A stretch of DNA of 64,000 nucleotides from NCBI GenBank assembly GCA_001872285.1, contig MNXU01000040.1:1-64000 (forward strand), read 5' to 3'. Under the pieces are notes generated by a model. That model was not told the DNA's origin and ran no database searches. It saw only the letters and a program-made list of their open reading frames with translations. The translations under genes and the position numbers were made by a program. Each line of letters starts with the position of its first letter. Positions within the stretch are counted from its first letter, which is position 1. Below, in pieces: positions 8,379 to 17,520 of this stretch. This DNA comes from Betaproteobacteria bacterium CG2_30_68_42. Its GTDB lineage: Bacteria > Pseudomonadota > Gammaproteobacteria > Burkholderiales > Rhodocyclaceae.

Positions 8379-9679
8379 TTCCACCTCACCCGTTCCGGTT
8401 CGGGCGTGCAGCGGTCGAGGCGGCTATAGATGGGCATCAGCAGGAAGAACAGGAAGTACAGAACGGTGCACACCTGGGCGACGATCGTACGTCCCGGCGT
8501 CGGTGGCAACATGCCGAGGTAACCCAGGATCAGGAACGCCACCACGAAGATCGCCAGCGCGCCCTTGTACAGCGGGCCGCGGTAGCGGATCGACTTCACC
8601 GGGCTCCTGTCCAGCCAGGGCAGGAAGAAGAACGCCATCACCCCCAGGCCCATGAAGATGACGCCCCAGAGCTTCGCATCGACCCAGAAGAAGTTCACCG
8701 TGTTGGCGCGCAGGATCGAGTAGAACGGCGTGAAGTACCAGACCGGTGCGATGTGCTGCGGGGTCACCAGCGGGTCGGCCGGGATGAAGTTGTTGAACTC
8801 GAGGAAGTAGCCTCCGAGCTCGGGCGCGAAGAACACGATGATCGAGAAAAAGATCAGGAACACCATGACGCCGAAGATGTCCTTCACCGTGTAATAGGGA
8901 TGGAAGGGGATGCCGTCGAGCGGGATGCCGCGCTCGTCCTTCTTCTTCTTGATCTCGATGCCGTCCGGGTTGTTGGAACCGACTTCGTGCAGGGCAGCCA
9001 CATGGACGGCCACGATGCCGATCAGCACCAGCGGGATGGCGACGACATGGAAGGAGAACATCCGGTTGAGCGTCGCGTCGCCCACCACGTAGTCGCCCCG
9101 GATCCACACCGTGAGCTCCGGCCCGATGAGCGGGATGGCCGAGAACAGGTTGATGATCACCTGCGCGCCCCAGTACGACATCTGGCCCCAGGGCAGCAGG
9201 TAGCCGGCGAAGGCTTCCGCCATCAGGCACAGGTAGATGAACACGCCGAAGATCCAGATCAGCTCGCGCGGCTTGCGGTAGGAACCGTAGAGCAGGGCGC
9301 GGAACATGTGCAGATACACGGCGATGAAGAAGGCCGACGCCCCGGTCGAGTGCAGGTAGCGGATCAGCCAGCCCCACGGCACGTCGCGCATGATGTACTC
9401 GACCGCGGCGAAGGCGACCGGCACCCCCGCGCTGTTCAGCGAGGCATCCGGCTTGTAGTGCATGGTCAGGAAGATGCCGGTGACGAGCTGCAGCACCAGG
9501 ACCAGGAACGCCAGCGAACCGAAGTAATACCAGAAGTTGAAATTCTTCGGCGCGTAGTACTCGGAGAGATGCGCCCGCCACGTCGAGGTCAGCGGGAAGC
9601 GCGCATCCACCCACTCCGTCAGGTCGCCGAGGCGGCTGCCGTCGGACTTGTATTTCTGGTAGTTCGCTGCGCCAGCCAT
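8375..9679 (-). CDS. petB: Ubiquinol-cytochrome c reductase, cytochrome b
   Basis: The membrane core of the bc1 complex, carrying both b haems and the quinol-oxidising and quinone-reducing sites. It is a full-length 434-residue cytochrome b with multiple hydrophobic helices. The haem-ligand helices are visible in LHSTGASAFFIAVYLHMFR and in SFHVVAIPLVLIGIVAVHV. GYLLPWGQMSYWGAQV and the Qo-site neighbourhood PxWYF (PVWYFTPFYSIL) are present. It starts 4 nt after petA and overlaps petC, so the three form one operon. No split into b6 and subunit IV. Confidence 0.97.
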   Translation of the reverse strand: MAGAANYQKYKSDGSRLGDLTEWVDARFPLTSTWRAHLSEYYAPKNFNFWYYFGSLAFLVLVLQLVTGIFLTMHYKPDASLNSAGVPVAFAAVEYIMRDVPWGWLIRYLHSTGASAFFIAVYLHMFRALLYGSYRKPRELIWIFGVFIYLCLMAEAFAGYLLPWGQMSYWGAQVIINLFSAIPLIGPELTVWIRGDYVVGDATLNRMFSFHVVAIPLVLIGIVAVHVAALHEVGSNNPDGIEIKKKKDERGIPLDGIPFHPYYTVKDIFGVMVFLIFFSIIVFFAPELGGYFLEFNNFIPADPLVTPQHIAPVWYFTPFYSILRANTVNFFWVDAKLWGVIFMGLGVMAFFFLPWLDRSPVKSIRYRGPLYKGALAIFVVAFLILGYLGMLPPTPGRTIVAQVCTVLYFLFFLLMPIYSRLDRCTPEPERVRWK

Positions 9680-9683
9680 CGCG

Positions 9684-10280
9684 TTACACCGCCTTCTTGT
9701 CGCTGCCGATCACGATCCGGCTGTCCGAAAGGTACATGTGCGGCGGCACCTCGAGGTTGTCGGGTGCCGGCTTGTTCTTGTAGACGCGGCCGGCCAGATC
9801 GAAGGTCGAACCGTGGCAGGGACACAGGAAGCCTCCCGGCCAGTCCGCCTCGACGCCCGACTCCGCGCCAGGTTTCAATTTCTCGGTCGGCGAGCAGCCA
9901 AGGTGGGTGCAGATGCCCACCACCACCAGAAACTCCGGCTTGATCGAGCGATGCGGGTTTTTCGCGTATTTCGGCTGCATGTCACGCCGCGACTCGGGAT
10001 CGGCGACACGGTCCTCGATTCTCCTCAGCCCCGCGATCATCTCGGGAGTGCGATGGACGATCCAGACCGGTTTACCCCGCCATTCCGCCACCATCATCTG
10101 GCCCGGGCCCAGTTTGCCGATGTCCACCTCGACCGGCGCACCGGCCGCCTTCGCGCGCTCCGACGGCGCCATGCTCGCGACGAACGGCACCACCGTCGCG
10201 ACCGTCGCGACCCCACCGGCGGCGGCGGTCGCGACCAGCAGCCGCCGGCGCCCGCAATCGAGTTCCTCGTCGATGCTCAC
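9684..10280 (-). CDS. petA: Ubiquinol-cytochrome c reductase, Rieske iron-sulfur subunit
   Basis: The [2Fe-2S] subunit of the bc1 complex. Cluster motifs CTHLGC and CPCHGS supply two Cys and two His ligands plus the disulfide pair. The N-terminus is a twin-arginine-type signal anchor: CGRRRLLVATAAAGG followed by a hydrophobic stretch. I choose GTG 10280, which begins a short polar segment before the RRR motif and follows a GGGAAAG site. The frame remains open 20 codons upstream, but that segment covers the promoter. About 198 residues. Confidence 0.94.
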   Translation of the reverse strand: MSIDEELDCGRRRLLVATAAAGGVATVATVVPFVASMAPSERAKAAGAPVEVDIGKLGPGQMMVAEWRGKPVWIVHRTPEMIAGLRRIEDRVADPESRRDMQPKYAKNPHRSIKPEFLVVVGICTHLGCSPTEKLKPGAESGVEADWPGGFLCPCHGSTFDLAGRVYKNKPAPDNLEVPPHMYLSDSRIVIGSDKKAV

Positions 10281-10310
10281 TTCTTTCCCGCCATTTGAAA
10301 AATGTGGCGA

Positions 10311-10340
10311 ATTATACGGAACAACGTCCCGACACCACAA
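10311..10340 (-). promoter_or_regulatory. Probable sigma70 promoter of petABC-sspAB
   Basis: Read on the minus strand, TTGTGG (10335-10340) and a perfect TATAAT (10311-10316) are separated by 18 nt. The predicted start lies about 25 nt before the petA GTG. It is the only clear promoter upstream of the five-gene run. Confidence 0.65.
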
Positions 10341-10465
10341 CTTTTCGTGGTCAGGCCGATGATTCGAAACGATTTTGTGCCATTGCGCCGATCCCGCGCC
10401 CGCCCCGCCTCCCGATCACCGGGCAGAGGCGATCGCTCCCGGGCGATTTGCACCACCGGGGCGCA

Positions 10466-11065
10466 TCAAGCACCTTCCAGCGGCCGGCGCTCGATCAGCG
10501 CCTGGGCGATGGTGCCGATGTCGGTGTGCTCGAGCTCGCCGCCCACGGGCAGCCCGCGCGCGATGCGGCTCACCTTCAGCCCGCGCAGCCGCAGCAGTTC
10601 CCCGAGATAATGGGCGGTGGCCTCGCCTTCGTTGGTGAAGTTGGTCGCCAGGATCACTTCGCTCACCACGCCGTCGCAGGCGCGCGCGAGCAGCCGCTCG
10701 AGATTGAGCTCGCGCGGACCCACCCCCTCCAAAGGCGAGATGCGGCCCATGATGGCGTAATACAGCCCGTTGTAGGCGTGGGTCTGCTCCATCATGTTGA
10801 GGTCGGCCGGCGTCTCCACCACGCACAACTGGGTCGCATCGCGCCTACCCGAGGCGCAGCGCTCGCAGACCCCGCCTTCCGTGAACGTGTTACAGCGCTC
10901 GCAGTGGTGCAGTCCTTCGAGCGCACGGACGAGCGCACGAGCGAGCCGGGACGCACCGGCGCGTTCCCGCTGCATCAGGTAGTAGGCCATGCGCTGCGCC
11001 GATCTCGGCCCCACGCCCGGCAGGCAGCGCAGCGCCTCGATGAGCTCGTCGAGGAGCGAAGGCAT
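10466..11065 (-). CDS. recR: Recombination mediator protein RecR
   Basis: RecR works with RecO (and RecF) to load RecA at gaps. An N-terminal helix-hairpin-helix ([16 protein letters not shown]) is followed by a C4 zinc finger ([16 protein letters not shown]) and a Toprim domain beginning [10 protein letters not shown], with the acidic residues and [11 protein letters not shown]. It ends at residue 199, the usual length. It lies 23 bp downstream of ybaB in the conserved dnaX-ybaB-recR operon. Confidence 0.97.
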   Translation of the reverse strand: MPSLLDELIEALRCLPGVGPRSAQRMAYYLMQRERAGASRLARALVRALEGLHHCERCNTFTEGGVCERCASGRRDATQLCVVETPADLNMMEQTHAYNGLYYAIMGRISPLEGVGPRELNLERLLARACDGVVSEVILATNFTNEGEATAHYLGELLRLRGLKVSRIARGLPVGGELEHTDIGTIAQALIERRPLEGA

Positions 11066-11088
11066 GGATCGGCGCGCGCCGTCGTCCC

Positions 11089-11412
11089 TCAGAACGGCAG
11101 ATTCAGTCCACCGGGAAGTCCCAGCCCGCTGGCGAGCCCTCCCATCTTCGCCTGCACGGTCGCCTCGACCTTGCGCACCGCATCGTTGATCGCCGCGGCC
11201 ACGAGATCCTCCAGCATTTCCCTGTCGTCGCCGACGAGCGAGGGATCGATGGCGACGCGGCGCACGTCGTACTTGCAGGTCATCGTCACCTTCACCAGGC
11301 CGGCACCGGATACGCCCTCGACCTCGACGCTCGCAAGCTCCTCCTGCATCTTCTTCATCGTCTGCTGCATCTGCTGGGCCTGCTTCATCAGGCCCGCCAA
11401 CTGCTGTTTCAT
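11089..11412 (-). CDS. ybaB: Nucleoid-associated protein, YbaB/EbfC family
   Basis: A small DNA-binding protein that forms dimers shaped like tweezers. The 107 residues show the family pattern: a long N-terminal amphipathic helix rich in Met/Gln/Lys ([20 protein letters not shown]), a central beta sheet ([20 protein letters not shown]), and a C-terminal helix followed by a Gly-rich tail. Its ATG overlaps the dnaX stop codon (ATGA), so translation is coupled. The frame is open further upstream only because it runs through dnaX. Confidence 0.94.
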   Translation of the reverse strand: MKQQLAGLMKQAQQMQQTMKKMQEELASVEVEGVSGAGLVKVTMTCKYDVRRVAIDPSLVGDDREMLEDLVAAAINDAVRKVEATVQAKMGGLASGLGLPGGLNLPF

Positions 11413-13013
11413 CGTCCTGGACTCCTCGGTGTTTCGATGGGTTTGATCGTCGATTCCGGCAGCGTCGCGTCGAACACGTCGATCACCTCGCGCACGAAGC
11501 CGTCCTGCTCGAGCGCCTCGAGCGCCCTCGCCTGCCGGTCGCGCCGCTGCCTGCTGCGCCGCTCGGCCGGCGTCTCGGCTTGCGGTTCGCCCAGCTCGAT
11601 CTCGAGTTCGAGCGGCCGGCCGAAATGGGCACGAAGCCGGGCGCGCAGCTTCTCGCGCACCGAGTCGTTGATGGCGAGCGAGCGGTGAGCGGGCGCGAGC
11701 CGCAGCCGCACCGCAGCCGCACCGAGTTCGACCAGCGCGCAATGCCGCGCCAGTTCGCGCACCATGCCGCCGAGTTCGAGACGCTCGACCAACTCATGCC
11801 ACGGGCATTCCGTGGACGCTGCCGCAGCGCCCACGGGAGCTCCTGCGGCCGCCCGCGCGCCGGCCGCAGCCGGCGCGGCTGCCGCGGCCGGCTTCGATTC
11901 GCAGGTCGCCACGATGGCGCTTCCCTGGGGCGTCTCGGGCCGGAACGCGAACAGCCGCATCAGGGTCATGACGAAGCCCGCGGCATCGTCGGGCGCGAGC
12001 GGCAGGTCGCCGCGCCCCTGGATGACGATCTGGTAGGCGAGCTGGAGGAATTCGGCGTCGAAACGCGCGCCATACGGCACGAGGCGGGCGCGCTCGCCGG
12101 CATCGGCGATGGCCTCGGGCGCGAGCGCGGCGAGCGCGATCCGGTGCAGCAGGCTCGCCAGATCCTGGAGCGCGGAATCGAACGAGAGGCTACGCTCCTC
12201 GACCGCGCGCGCCACCGCCAGCATCCCGGGCAGGTCTCCGGCCGCGAGCGCGTCCAGCACGGCGTACAGGTGATCCTCGCCGACGGCTCCCAGCATGTCG
12301 CGCACGTCGGCCTCGGCGAGTCTGCCCGCACCGTGCGCGATGGCCTGGTCGAGCAGCGAAAGCGCATCGCGCATGCTGCCGCAGGCCGCCTTCGCGAGAT
12401 GGGCGAGCGCGCCCGCCTCGCAGGCCACGCCCTCCGCCTCCAGGATGCCGGCGAGATGGGTCGCGATCGCGCTCTGCGACATCTGTTTGAGGTTGAACTG
12501 GAGGCAGCGGGAGAGCACCGTCACCGGAATCTTCTGGGGGTCGGTGGTCGCGAGGATGAACTTGATGTGCTCGGGCGGCTCTTCGAGCGTCTTCAGCATG
12601 GCGTTGAAGGCCGCCGTCGAGAGCATGTGAACCTCGTCGATCACATAGACCTTGAAGCGGCCGCGGGTCGGCGCATAGGCGGCGTTGTCGAGCAGCGCCC
12701 GCATCTCGTCGACGCGGGTGTTGGTGGCGGCATCGACTTCGAGCAGATCGACGAAGCGCCCGCCGTCGATCTCGCGGCAGGAGGAGCATTCCCCGCACGG
12801 CCGGGAAGACACGCCCCGCTCGCAGTTCAGCGCCTTGGCGAGGATGCGGGCGAGCGTGGTCTTGCCCACGCCGCGGGTTCCGGTGAAGAGATAGGCGTGA
12901 TGCAGCCGACCGCTGTCGAGCGCATGGGTCAGCGCACGCACCACATGCTCCTGGCCGACCAGGGTCTCGAAACTCTTCGGCCGCCACTTGCGGGCCAGGG
13001 CTTGGTAGCTCAT
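11409..13013 (-). CDS. dnaX: DNA polymerase III subunits gamma/tau
   Basis: The clamp-loader ATPase of the replicative polymerase. Walker A ([16 protein letters not shown]), a zinc module ([16 protein letters not shown]), Walker [12 protein letters not shown], and the SRC motif of AAA+ clamp loaders are all intact. Domain III is followed by an Ala/Gly/Pro-rich linker near residues 375-400 and a tau-like C-terminal domain. At 534 residues it is shorter than E. coli tau. I see no strong A-rich slippery heptamer that would yield a shorter gamma, although I did not search it computationally. First gene of dnaX-ybaB-recR, directly downstream of the SRP RNA. Confidence 0.96.
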   Translation of the reverse strand: MSYQALARKWRPKSFETLVGQEHVVRALTHALDSGRLHHAYLFTGTRGVGKTTLARILAKALNCERGVSSRPCGECSSCREIDGGRFVDLLEVDAATNTRVDEMRALLDNAAYAPTRGRFKVYVIDEVHMLSTAAFNAMLKTLEEPPEHIKFILATTDPQKIPVTVLSRCLQFNLKQMSQSAIATHLAGILEAEGVACEAGALAHLAKAACGSMRDALSLLDQAIAHGAGRLAEADVRDMLGAVGEDHLYAVLDALAAGDLPGMLAVARAVEERSLSFDSALQDLASLLHRIALAALAPEAIADAGERARLVPYGARFDAEFLQLAYQIVIQGRGDLPLAPDDAAGFVMTLMRLFAFRPETPQGSAIVATCESKPAAAAAPAAAGARAAAGAPVGAAAASTECPWHELVERLELGGMVRELARHCALVELGAAAVRLRLAPAHRSLAINDSVREKLRARLRAHFGRPLELEIELGEPQAETPAERRSRQRRDRQARALEALEQDGFVREVIDVFDATLPESTIKPIETPRSPGR

Positions 13014-13027
13014 CGGGAAAGGGAAAT

Positions 13028-13128
13028 GGGTGGCGAGCCTGACCCCGGCACTTGCAGGAAGCGGCTATGGCTGCTTCCTTCCGGACCTGACCAGGTTTGC
13101 CACGCTGCAATGCGGGGAGACCCGCCAC
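13028..13128 (-). ncRNA. ffs: Signal recognition particle 4.5S RNA
   Basis: Read on the minus strand, the universally conserved SRP domain IV core is present: CAGGTCCGGAAGGAAGCAGC with flanking CCTGGT. The outer sequences GGCGGGTCTCCC and GGCTCGCCACCC pair to close the rod-shaped hairpin. The size of about 100 nt fits the small bacterial SRP RNA. It lies between the aor operon and dnaX, the usual ffs-dnaX neighbourhood. Ends are estimated to within a few nt. Confidence 0.93.
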
Positions 13129-13133
13129 GGCGC

Positions 13134-13139
13134 ATTCTA
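13134..13139 (-). promoter_or_regulatory. -10 box of the ffs promoter
   Basis: TAGAAT on the minus strand lies 5-6 nt before the predicted 5' end of the SRP RNA. No good -35 hexamer was recognised; any -35 would fall inside the 3' end of the last aor gene. Confidence 0.5.
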
Positions 13140-13157
13140 CCACCGCGCCTTCCGGGA

Positions 13158-13454
13158 TCACCCCCCGCCGCGCCGGAAATTGACCTCCCAGCGCGCGAGC
13201 CAGCGGCGGCGTTCGTCCTCCGCGAAGCCGCGCAGTTCCAGCGCGACGCGATGCCTCGGCAGCCGCATCGCACCCAGGACGAGATCATCCAGCGGCTCGA
13301 TGCGCGCCGTCCAGCTCCGCTGCGCATCGCCCGAGCCCCAGGCCAGCGGCCCGAGCCGGGCCGGCGCACAGCCGGTCGCGCCCGGCAGGATGCGCTCGAA
13401 TTCTTCGCGCGAGATCGTCATCTCCCACGCGAGGCGGCTGAGCGCTTCAGCCAC
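13158..13454 (-). CDS. Small conserved protein at the end of the aor operon (AorE-like position)
   Basis: A protein of about 98 residues with a repeated strand-helix look (MTISREEFERILPG, WTARIEPLDDLVLGAM, PRHRVALELRGF, FAEDERRRWLARWEVNFRRGGG) and a Gly-rich C-terminus. I do not recognise an enzymatic motif. Its position after the MoaD-like gene matches the fifth gene of the aorABCDE operons described in Aromatoleum, so it is probably a maturation or cofactor accessory protein; this rests on context. GTG 13454 overlaps the preceding stop; ATG 13421 (87 residues) is the alternative start. Confidence 0.6.
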   Translation of the reverse strand: MAEALSRLAWEMTISREEFERILPGATGCAPARLGPLAWGSGDAQRSWTARIEPLDDLVLGAMRLPRHRVALELRGFAEDERRRWLARWEVNFRRGGG

Positions 13455-13701
13455 CCGCGATCGGCGGCCAGATCGCGACCACGTCGCCCTCGCCGAGCAT
13501 GCGCGCGGCGCGCTCGGCGGGCGCGACATACAGGCCGTTGACCAGCACCAGATGGGTGAGCCGCTCGGGAAGGTTGAAGCGCCCGACCAGTTCCGTGAGG
13601 CGCGTACCTTCGGGCAGATCGAGCTCCAGCGCACTGCCGGCGCGCGCGGCATCGGGCAGATAATCGGACAGGGCCGCATAGAGCTTCAGCGTGACCTTCA
13701 T
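13447..13701 (-). CDS. MoaD/ThiS-family ubiquitin-like sulfur carrier
   Basis: An 84-residue beta-grasp protein ending in IAGG. The C-terminal Gly-Gly is the site that is adenylated and thiocarboxylated in MoaD. Other family marks are the N-terminal strand MKVTLKLYAALSDYLP and the VLVNGLYV and LGEGDVVAIWPPIAGG strands. Placed 19 bp after the FAD subunit of the aldehyde oxidoreductase. It probably supplies sulfur for the dithiolenes of the tungstopterin cofactor of that enzyme, as a dedicated MoaD paralogue; this is inferred from context. The next gene overlaps its stop. Confidence 0.85.
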   Translation of the reverse strand: MKVTLKLYAALSDYLPDAARAGSALELDLPEGTRLTELVGRFNLPERLTHLVLVNGLYVAPAERAARMLGEGDVVAIWPPIAGG

Positions 13702-13720
13702 GACGCCCGCGGCCCTCAGC

Positions 13721-14989
13721 TCATCGCGCCCGCGCCCCCCGCCAGAGCGCCTCCGGCTGGGAAGACGCGAGCCAGGCATCCATGGCGAGCGCCGGGTTGC
13801 GCAGCAGGCGTTCCTTCCACGCGCCCAGGCGCGTGTGCGCGCGCACGAGGCCATGCAGCACGCCGATGTGTTCGGTGTGCCCGATACTGGTCGCACCGAT
13901 CAGCACGTCGTCCTGAAACTGAAGGCTCAGATAGTGCCAGGCGCCCTCGTCCGCGAGCTCGACCGACTCGCCCCCCGGTGCGCCCTGCCACTGGCCGAAG
14001 GACGCGGAGACGAGCCCCAGCGTGTCGAGCACGTTGATCGCGAGCGCGCCGGCCGAGCGCGCTTCGCGCCCGGCCATGTTGAGTGCGGCGATGCGTCCCT
14101 GCTCGACCGCGTTGGGCTGGATCGCGTTCAGCGTCCGCTCGCCCGTGGCGAAGTCCGCCGCCTCGGCCACGTCGCCTGCGGCATGAACGCCCGCGACGTC
14201 GGTCCGCATGCGCTCATCCACGAGCACGCCACGCGCGGTCGCGATCCCGCTGCCGGCGAGAAATCCGATGTTCGGCTGCACGCCCGCGGCGAGAATCACG
14301 AGATCCGCCGGAGCCGTCGCGCCGGTCGAGAGCTTCACCGCCAGAGCCGCGCCGGAACTCGCGATCGACTCGACGGCTGCGCCGGTGTGCACCTTCACAC
14401 CCTTGCTTTCGCACCACTTGCGGATCATGCCGCCGGCCTTGCCCGTCATCATGCGCGGCACCATGCGGTCGCCCATTTCGACCACGGTGAGATCGACCCC
14501 GCGCGCGGCGAGCGCTTCCAGCACGATGCAGCCGATGAAACCGGCGCCGATCTGCACCACCCGTGCCCCGCGCACGGCGCGCGCGGCGATGCTGCGCGCA
14601 TCATCGAGCGTCCAGCAGGTGTGTACCCCGGGGGCGTCGATGCCCGGGATCGGCGGCCGCACCGGATGCGATCCGGTGGCGATCAGGAGGCGGTCGTAGC
14701 CGCCCTGCGTGCCGCCCGCGAAGCGCAGCCGCTTCGCCGCCGCATCGAGCGCCTCGACACGGGAGTGCACCAGCCGGATTCCGAGCCGATCGAAATGCGC
14801 GGGATCCTTGCGCAGGCGGGTGCCCGCTTCGTCGATGCCGCCCGCCAGCAGGTAGGGGATCGCCATGCGTGAATACGGCGGGGACGGCTCGTCTCCCACC
14901 AGATCGATCGCCGCATCGGGATCCAGTTTGCGCAGCGTCTCGGCCGCGACGACGCCGGCCGGGCCGTTGCCGATGATCACGTGCTTCAT
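13721..14989 (-). CDS. aorC: FAD-dependent oxidoreductase subunit of aldehyde oxidoreductase (AorC-like)
   Basis: A two-dinucleotide-binding-domain flavoprotein of 422 residues. The N-terminal FAD motif (VIIGNGPAGVVAAETLRKL), the second NAD(P)H-type Rossmann motif (VVQIGAGFIGCIVLEAL) near the middle, and GVHAAGDVAEA before the C-terminal FAD contact are visible. In the Aromatoleum-type enzyme the FAD subunit exchanges electrons with NAD+, relayed through the ferredoxin-like subunit. A GAGGACTCCGG ribosome-binding site precedes the ATG. The gene lies 72 bp downstream of the tungsten subunit. Confidence 0.85.
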   Translation of the reverse strand: MKHVIIGNGPAGVVAAETLRKLDPDAAIDLVGDEPSPPYSRMAIPYLLAGGIDEAGTRLRKDPAHFDRLGIRLVHSRVEALDAAAKRLRFAGGTQGGYDRLLIATGSHPVRPPIPGIDAPGVHTCWTLDDARSIAARAVRGARVVQIGAGFIGCIVLEALAARGVDLTVVEMGDRMVPRMMTGKAGGMIRKWCESKGVKVHTGAAVESIASSGAALAVKLSTGATAPADLVILAAGVQPNIGFLAGSGIATARGVLVDERMRTDVAGVHAAGDVAEAADFATGERTLNAIQPNAVEQGRIAALNMAGREARSAGALAINVLDTLGLVSASFGQWQGAPGGESVELADEGAWHYLSLQFQDDVLIGATSIGHTEHIGVLHGLVRAHTRLGAWKERLLRNPALAMDAWLASSQPEALWRGARAR

Positions 14990-15061
14990 CCGGAGTCCTC
15001 CGAAATGCGTGAGGCGCGGGGAGCACGCGCCCCCCGCGCCCCGCGGGCCTGTGCTAGCGAA

Positions 15062-16909
15062 TCACAGACCCAGCCGCTGCAATGTCTCCGCGGTGGGCAC
15101 GCCCTGCGGCGTCCATCCGCGCACCCGGTAATACACCGGCAGCATCTTGTCGATGCCATTGACAAGCCCCTTGGCCGGTCCCGTCTTCGCGGGTTCAGTC
15201 TTGAGCCGCCTGGGCAGGTCATCGTCCTTTGCGGTGAACCCGGCGGCCAGGTTGAACTGGCGTTCGAGGTTCCAGATCCGCTCGCCCATCTTCTCCAGCT
15301 TCTCGAGCGACCAGTCGCCCTCGCAGGCGGCCTGCAGTTGCGGCGCCAGATCGGCCATCGTCCAGGCGAAGGTGGTAAACACGCACACGCCGGCGGAATC
15401 GAACACCGAGGTCGCGTCCTGGAACGCCTTGACCAGCTCGGGCTTGCCCTCGGTCGCGAGAGGATCGGTCTTCACCGGCACGCCGAGAATCTCCGAAGCG
15501 ACCGTGTAGCTGCGCAGGTGACAGGCCCCGCGATTCGAGGTCGCGTAGGTCAGGCCCATGCCCTGGATGCCGCGCGGATCGTAGGCCGGGAATTCCTGGC
15601 TCTTGACCGTCATCGACAGCTCAGGATGGCCGTACTTCTCGCACAGCCTCCTCGAACCCTGCCCGACTTCGCGCCCGAAGCCCTCGCCGCGCACGGTGAT
15701 CTCGGCCAGGTGGGCCAGCGCCTTCGCCGAGCCGAACGGCGCCTCGATGCCGATCTGTTCCTTCGTGAGCACGCCCATCTCGTAGAGCTCCATCACCGCA
15801 CCCACCGTCGCGCCGAACGAGATCGGATCGATGCCGTCCTCGTTGCAGAGGATGTTGGCATAAGTGAGGGCTTCCAGGTCCTCGACGCCGTTGGCGCAGC
15901 CAAGCGCCCACGCGGCCTCGTACTCGAGCCCGCCGGTCGCGCCCCAGTACTCGGGCCGGTTGGCCACCGTGAAGTGGGTCTCGTCCATCTTCGAGATGCG
16001 CCCGCACGCGATGGTGCAGCCGAAGCAGGCGGCATTGGTCACCAGATTGGCCTTGCCGTCGGTCGGGCGCTTCTCCCGCATCGCTTCGGCAGAGATCTTG
16101 CGCGCGCCCTCGAACTGCACGTCGCGCGAATTGCGCGTGGGCAGCGCACCGACCTCGTTGATCACGTTCATCAGCACCTGGGTGCCATAGGTCGGCAGCC
16201 CCTGCCCGGTGACCGCGTTGTCGGCGAGAATCTTCTTCTTCTCGGCGGTGACCTTCATGAATTCCTTCGGGTTGGCGATGCCCGTCACGCCCCGGGTTCC
16301 GCGTACCGCGATCGCCTTCAGGTTCTTGGAACCCGCCACCGCGCCCACCCCGGAGCGGCCCGCCGCCCGGTGCAGGTCATTCACGACGCAGGCGAACAGC
16401 ACCCGGTTCTCGCCGGCGCGCCCGATCGATGACACGCGCATGAGCGGATCCTGATGGCCCTTCTTGAGCAGCTCCTCGGTCTGCCACACGGTCTTGCCCC
16501 ACAGGTGCGCGGCATCGCGCAGCTCGGCCGTATCGTCCTGGATCAGCAGATAGACCGGCTTGGGCGAGACGCCCTCGAAGATGACCATGTCCCAGCCCGC
16601 CATCTTCAGCTCGGCGCCGAAGTATCCGCCCGAATTCGAGCAGGCGATCGCGCCGGTGAGCGGCCCCTTGGTGATCACCGAGTAGCGCCCGCCGGTGGAA
16701 GCCATGGTGCCGGTGAGCGGACCGGTGGCCCAGATGATCTTGTTGTCGGGTCCGAGCGGATCGCATTTCGGATCGATCTCGGAGGCCAGATACTTCGTGG
16801 CGAGACCGCGCTGGCCGAGATACTGCGCGGCCCACTCCATGTTGAGCGGCTCGGCCGCGCAGGTGCCCTTGGTCAGATTGACGCGCAATACCTTTCGTGC
16901 CCATCCCAT
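15062..16909 (-). CDS. aorB: Tungsten-containing aldehyde:ferredoxin oxidoreductase, large subunit
   Basis: Oxidises aldehydes to carboxylic acids, or reduces acids in reverse, at a bis-tungstopterin centre. The 615 residues match the AOR family from end to end: N-terminal pterin-binding domain (ATGPLTGTMASTGGRYSV), [4Fe-4S] cysteines C295-x2-C298-x3-C302 and a fourth candidate, C509 (SAGVCVFTTF), near the position in the archaeal enzyme. The pterin-contact region GACHLRSYTV is also present. I start at ATG 16909, which has a strong GGAGGAGGAAG site; a longer open frame runs back over the ferredoxin gene. Tungsten rather than molybdenum is inferred from family membership. Confidence 0.95.
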   Translation of the reverse strand: MGWARKVLRVNLTKGTCAAEPLNMEWAAQYLGQRGLATKYLASEIDPKCDPLGPDNKIIWATGPLTGTMASTGGRYSVITKGPLTGAIACSNSGGYFGAELKMAGWDMVIFEGVSPKPVYLLIQDDTAELRDAAHLWGKTVWQTEELLKKGHQDPLMRVSSIGRAGENRVLFACVVNDLHRAAGRSGVGAVAGSKNLKAIAVRGTRGVTGIANPKEFMKVTAEKKKILADNAVTGQGLPTYGTQVLMNVINEVGALPTRNSRDVQFEGARKISAEAMREKRPTDGKANLVTNAACFGCTIACGRISKMDETHFTVANRPEYWGATGGLEYEAAWALGCANGVEDLEALTYANILCNEDGIDPISFGATVGAVMELYEMGVLTKEQIGIEAPFGSAKALAHLAEITVRGEGFGREVGQGSRRLCEKYGHPELSMTVKSQEFPAYDPRGIQGMGLTYATSNRGACHLRSYTVASEILGVPVKTDPLATEGKPELVKAFQDATSVFDSAGVCVFTTFAWTMADLAPQLQAACEGDWSLEKLEKMGERIWNLERQFNLAAGFTAKDDDLPRRLKTEPAKTGPAKGLVNGIDKMLPVYYRVRGWTPQGVPTAETLQRLGL

Positions 16910-16926
16910 GATTCTTCCTCCTCCGC

Positions 16927-17400
16927 TCAGGCCGCCGGTTGAACGCTGGTCTTCTCCGCCCACTGCCGCATGCGGTCGAGGCCGGTCCAGTTGGCGTCGA
17001 TGTAGGTGATCGCCCCGGTCGGACAGGCCGCCGCGCAGGCCGGATCGCCGCCGCACAGGTCGCACTTCTGCACCTTGCCGCTTTCGGCCACGTAGTTGAT
17101 GGTGCCGAACGGGCACGCGATGGTGCACACCTTGCAGCCGACGCAGACGTTCTCGAGCACGATCTTGGCGCCCGTGGCCCGATCGATGCGGATCGCCTCC
17201 ACCGGGCAGGCGTGCAGGCACCAGGCCTCGTCGCACTGGGTGCAGGTATAGGGCACCTTGCGCCCGGCATGCTCGAAGTCGAACACCTTGATGCGCGAGC
17301 GCGACGGATTGAACATCGCGTAATTCTCGAACGAACACGCCATCTCGCACTGACGGCAGCCGGTACACTTGGCCGCATCGATGTGAAGGGATTTCTGCAT
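16927..17400 (-). CDS. aorA: Polyferredoxin-like electron-transfer subunit of aldehyde oxidoreductase (AorA-like)
   Basis: A 157-residue protein of the DMSO-reductase-type four-cluster ferredoxin family. Four Cys groups are visible: CTGCRQCEMAC, CTQCDEAWCLHAC, CVGCKVCTIAC and CDLCGGDPACAAAC, for up to four [4Fe-4S] clusters. It would carry electrons between the tungsten subunit and the FAD subunit. First gene of the operon; GAGGAGGAAAGG precedes the ATG, and the tungsten subunit follows after 17 bp. No signal peptide, so cytoplasmic. Confidence 0.92.
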   Translation of the reverse strand: MQKSLHIDAAKCTGCRQCEMACSFENYAMFNPSRSRIKVFDFEHAGRKVPYTCTQCDEAWCLHACPVEAIRIDRATGAKIVLENVCVGCKVCTIACPFGTINYVAESGKVQKCDLCGGDPACAAACPTGAITYIDANWTGLDRMRQWAEKTSVQPAA

Positions 17401-17494
17401 CGCCTTTCCTCCTCGTTTGCCATGTCACCGCGGATTGCGCCGCCCGGGCGCCGGGGGTCGCTCAAACCATGCAGGCTTCAACGGACCCGCGTGC

Positions 17495-17500
17495 AGTATA
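17495..17500 (-). promoter_or_regulatory. Candidate -10 box for the aor operon
   Basis: TATACT on the minus strand, about 95 nt before the aorA ATG and just after the tatD stop. No convincing -35 hexamer was seen, which could mean activator dependence or a non-sigma70 promoter. Confidence 0.35.
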
Positions 17501-17520
17501 GCGGCCTCGCAGGTGGGCGG

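Noticed and set aside
17401-17428. Fusion of the tungsten subunit to an upstream frame running through the ferredoxin gene
   Set aside because: The preceding residues are an off-frame read of aorA; aorB has its own ATG and strong RBS at 16909.
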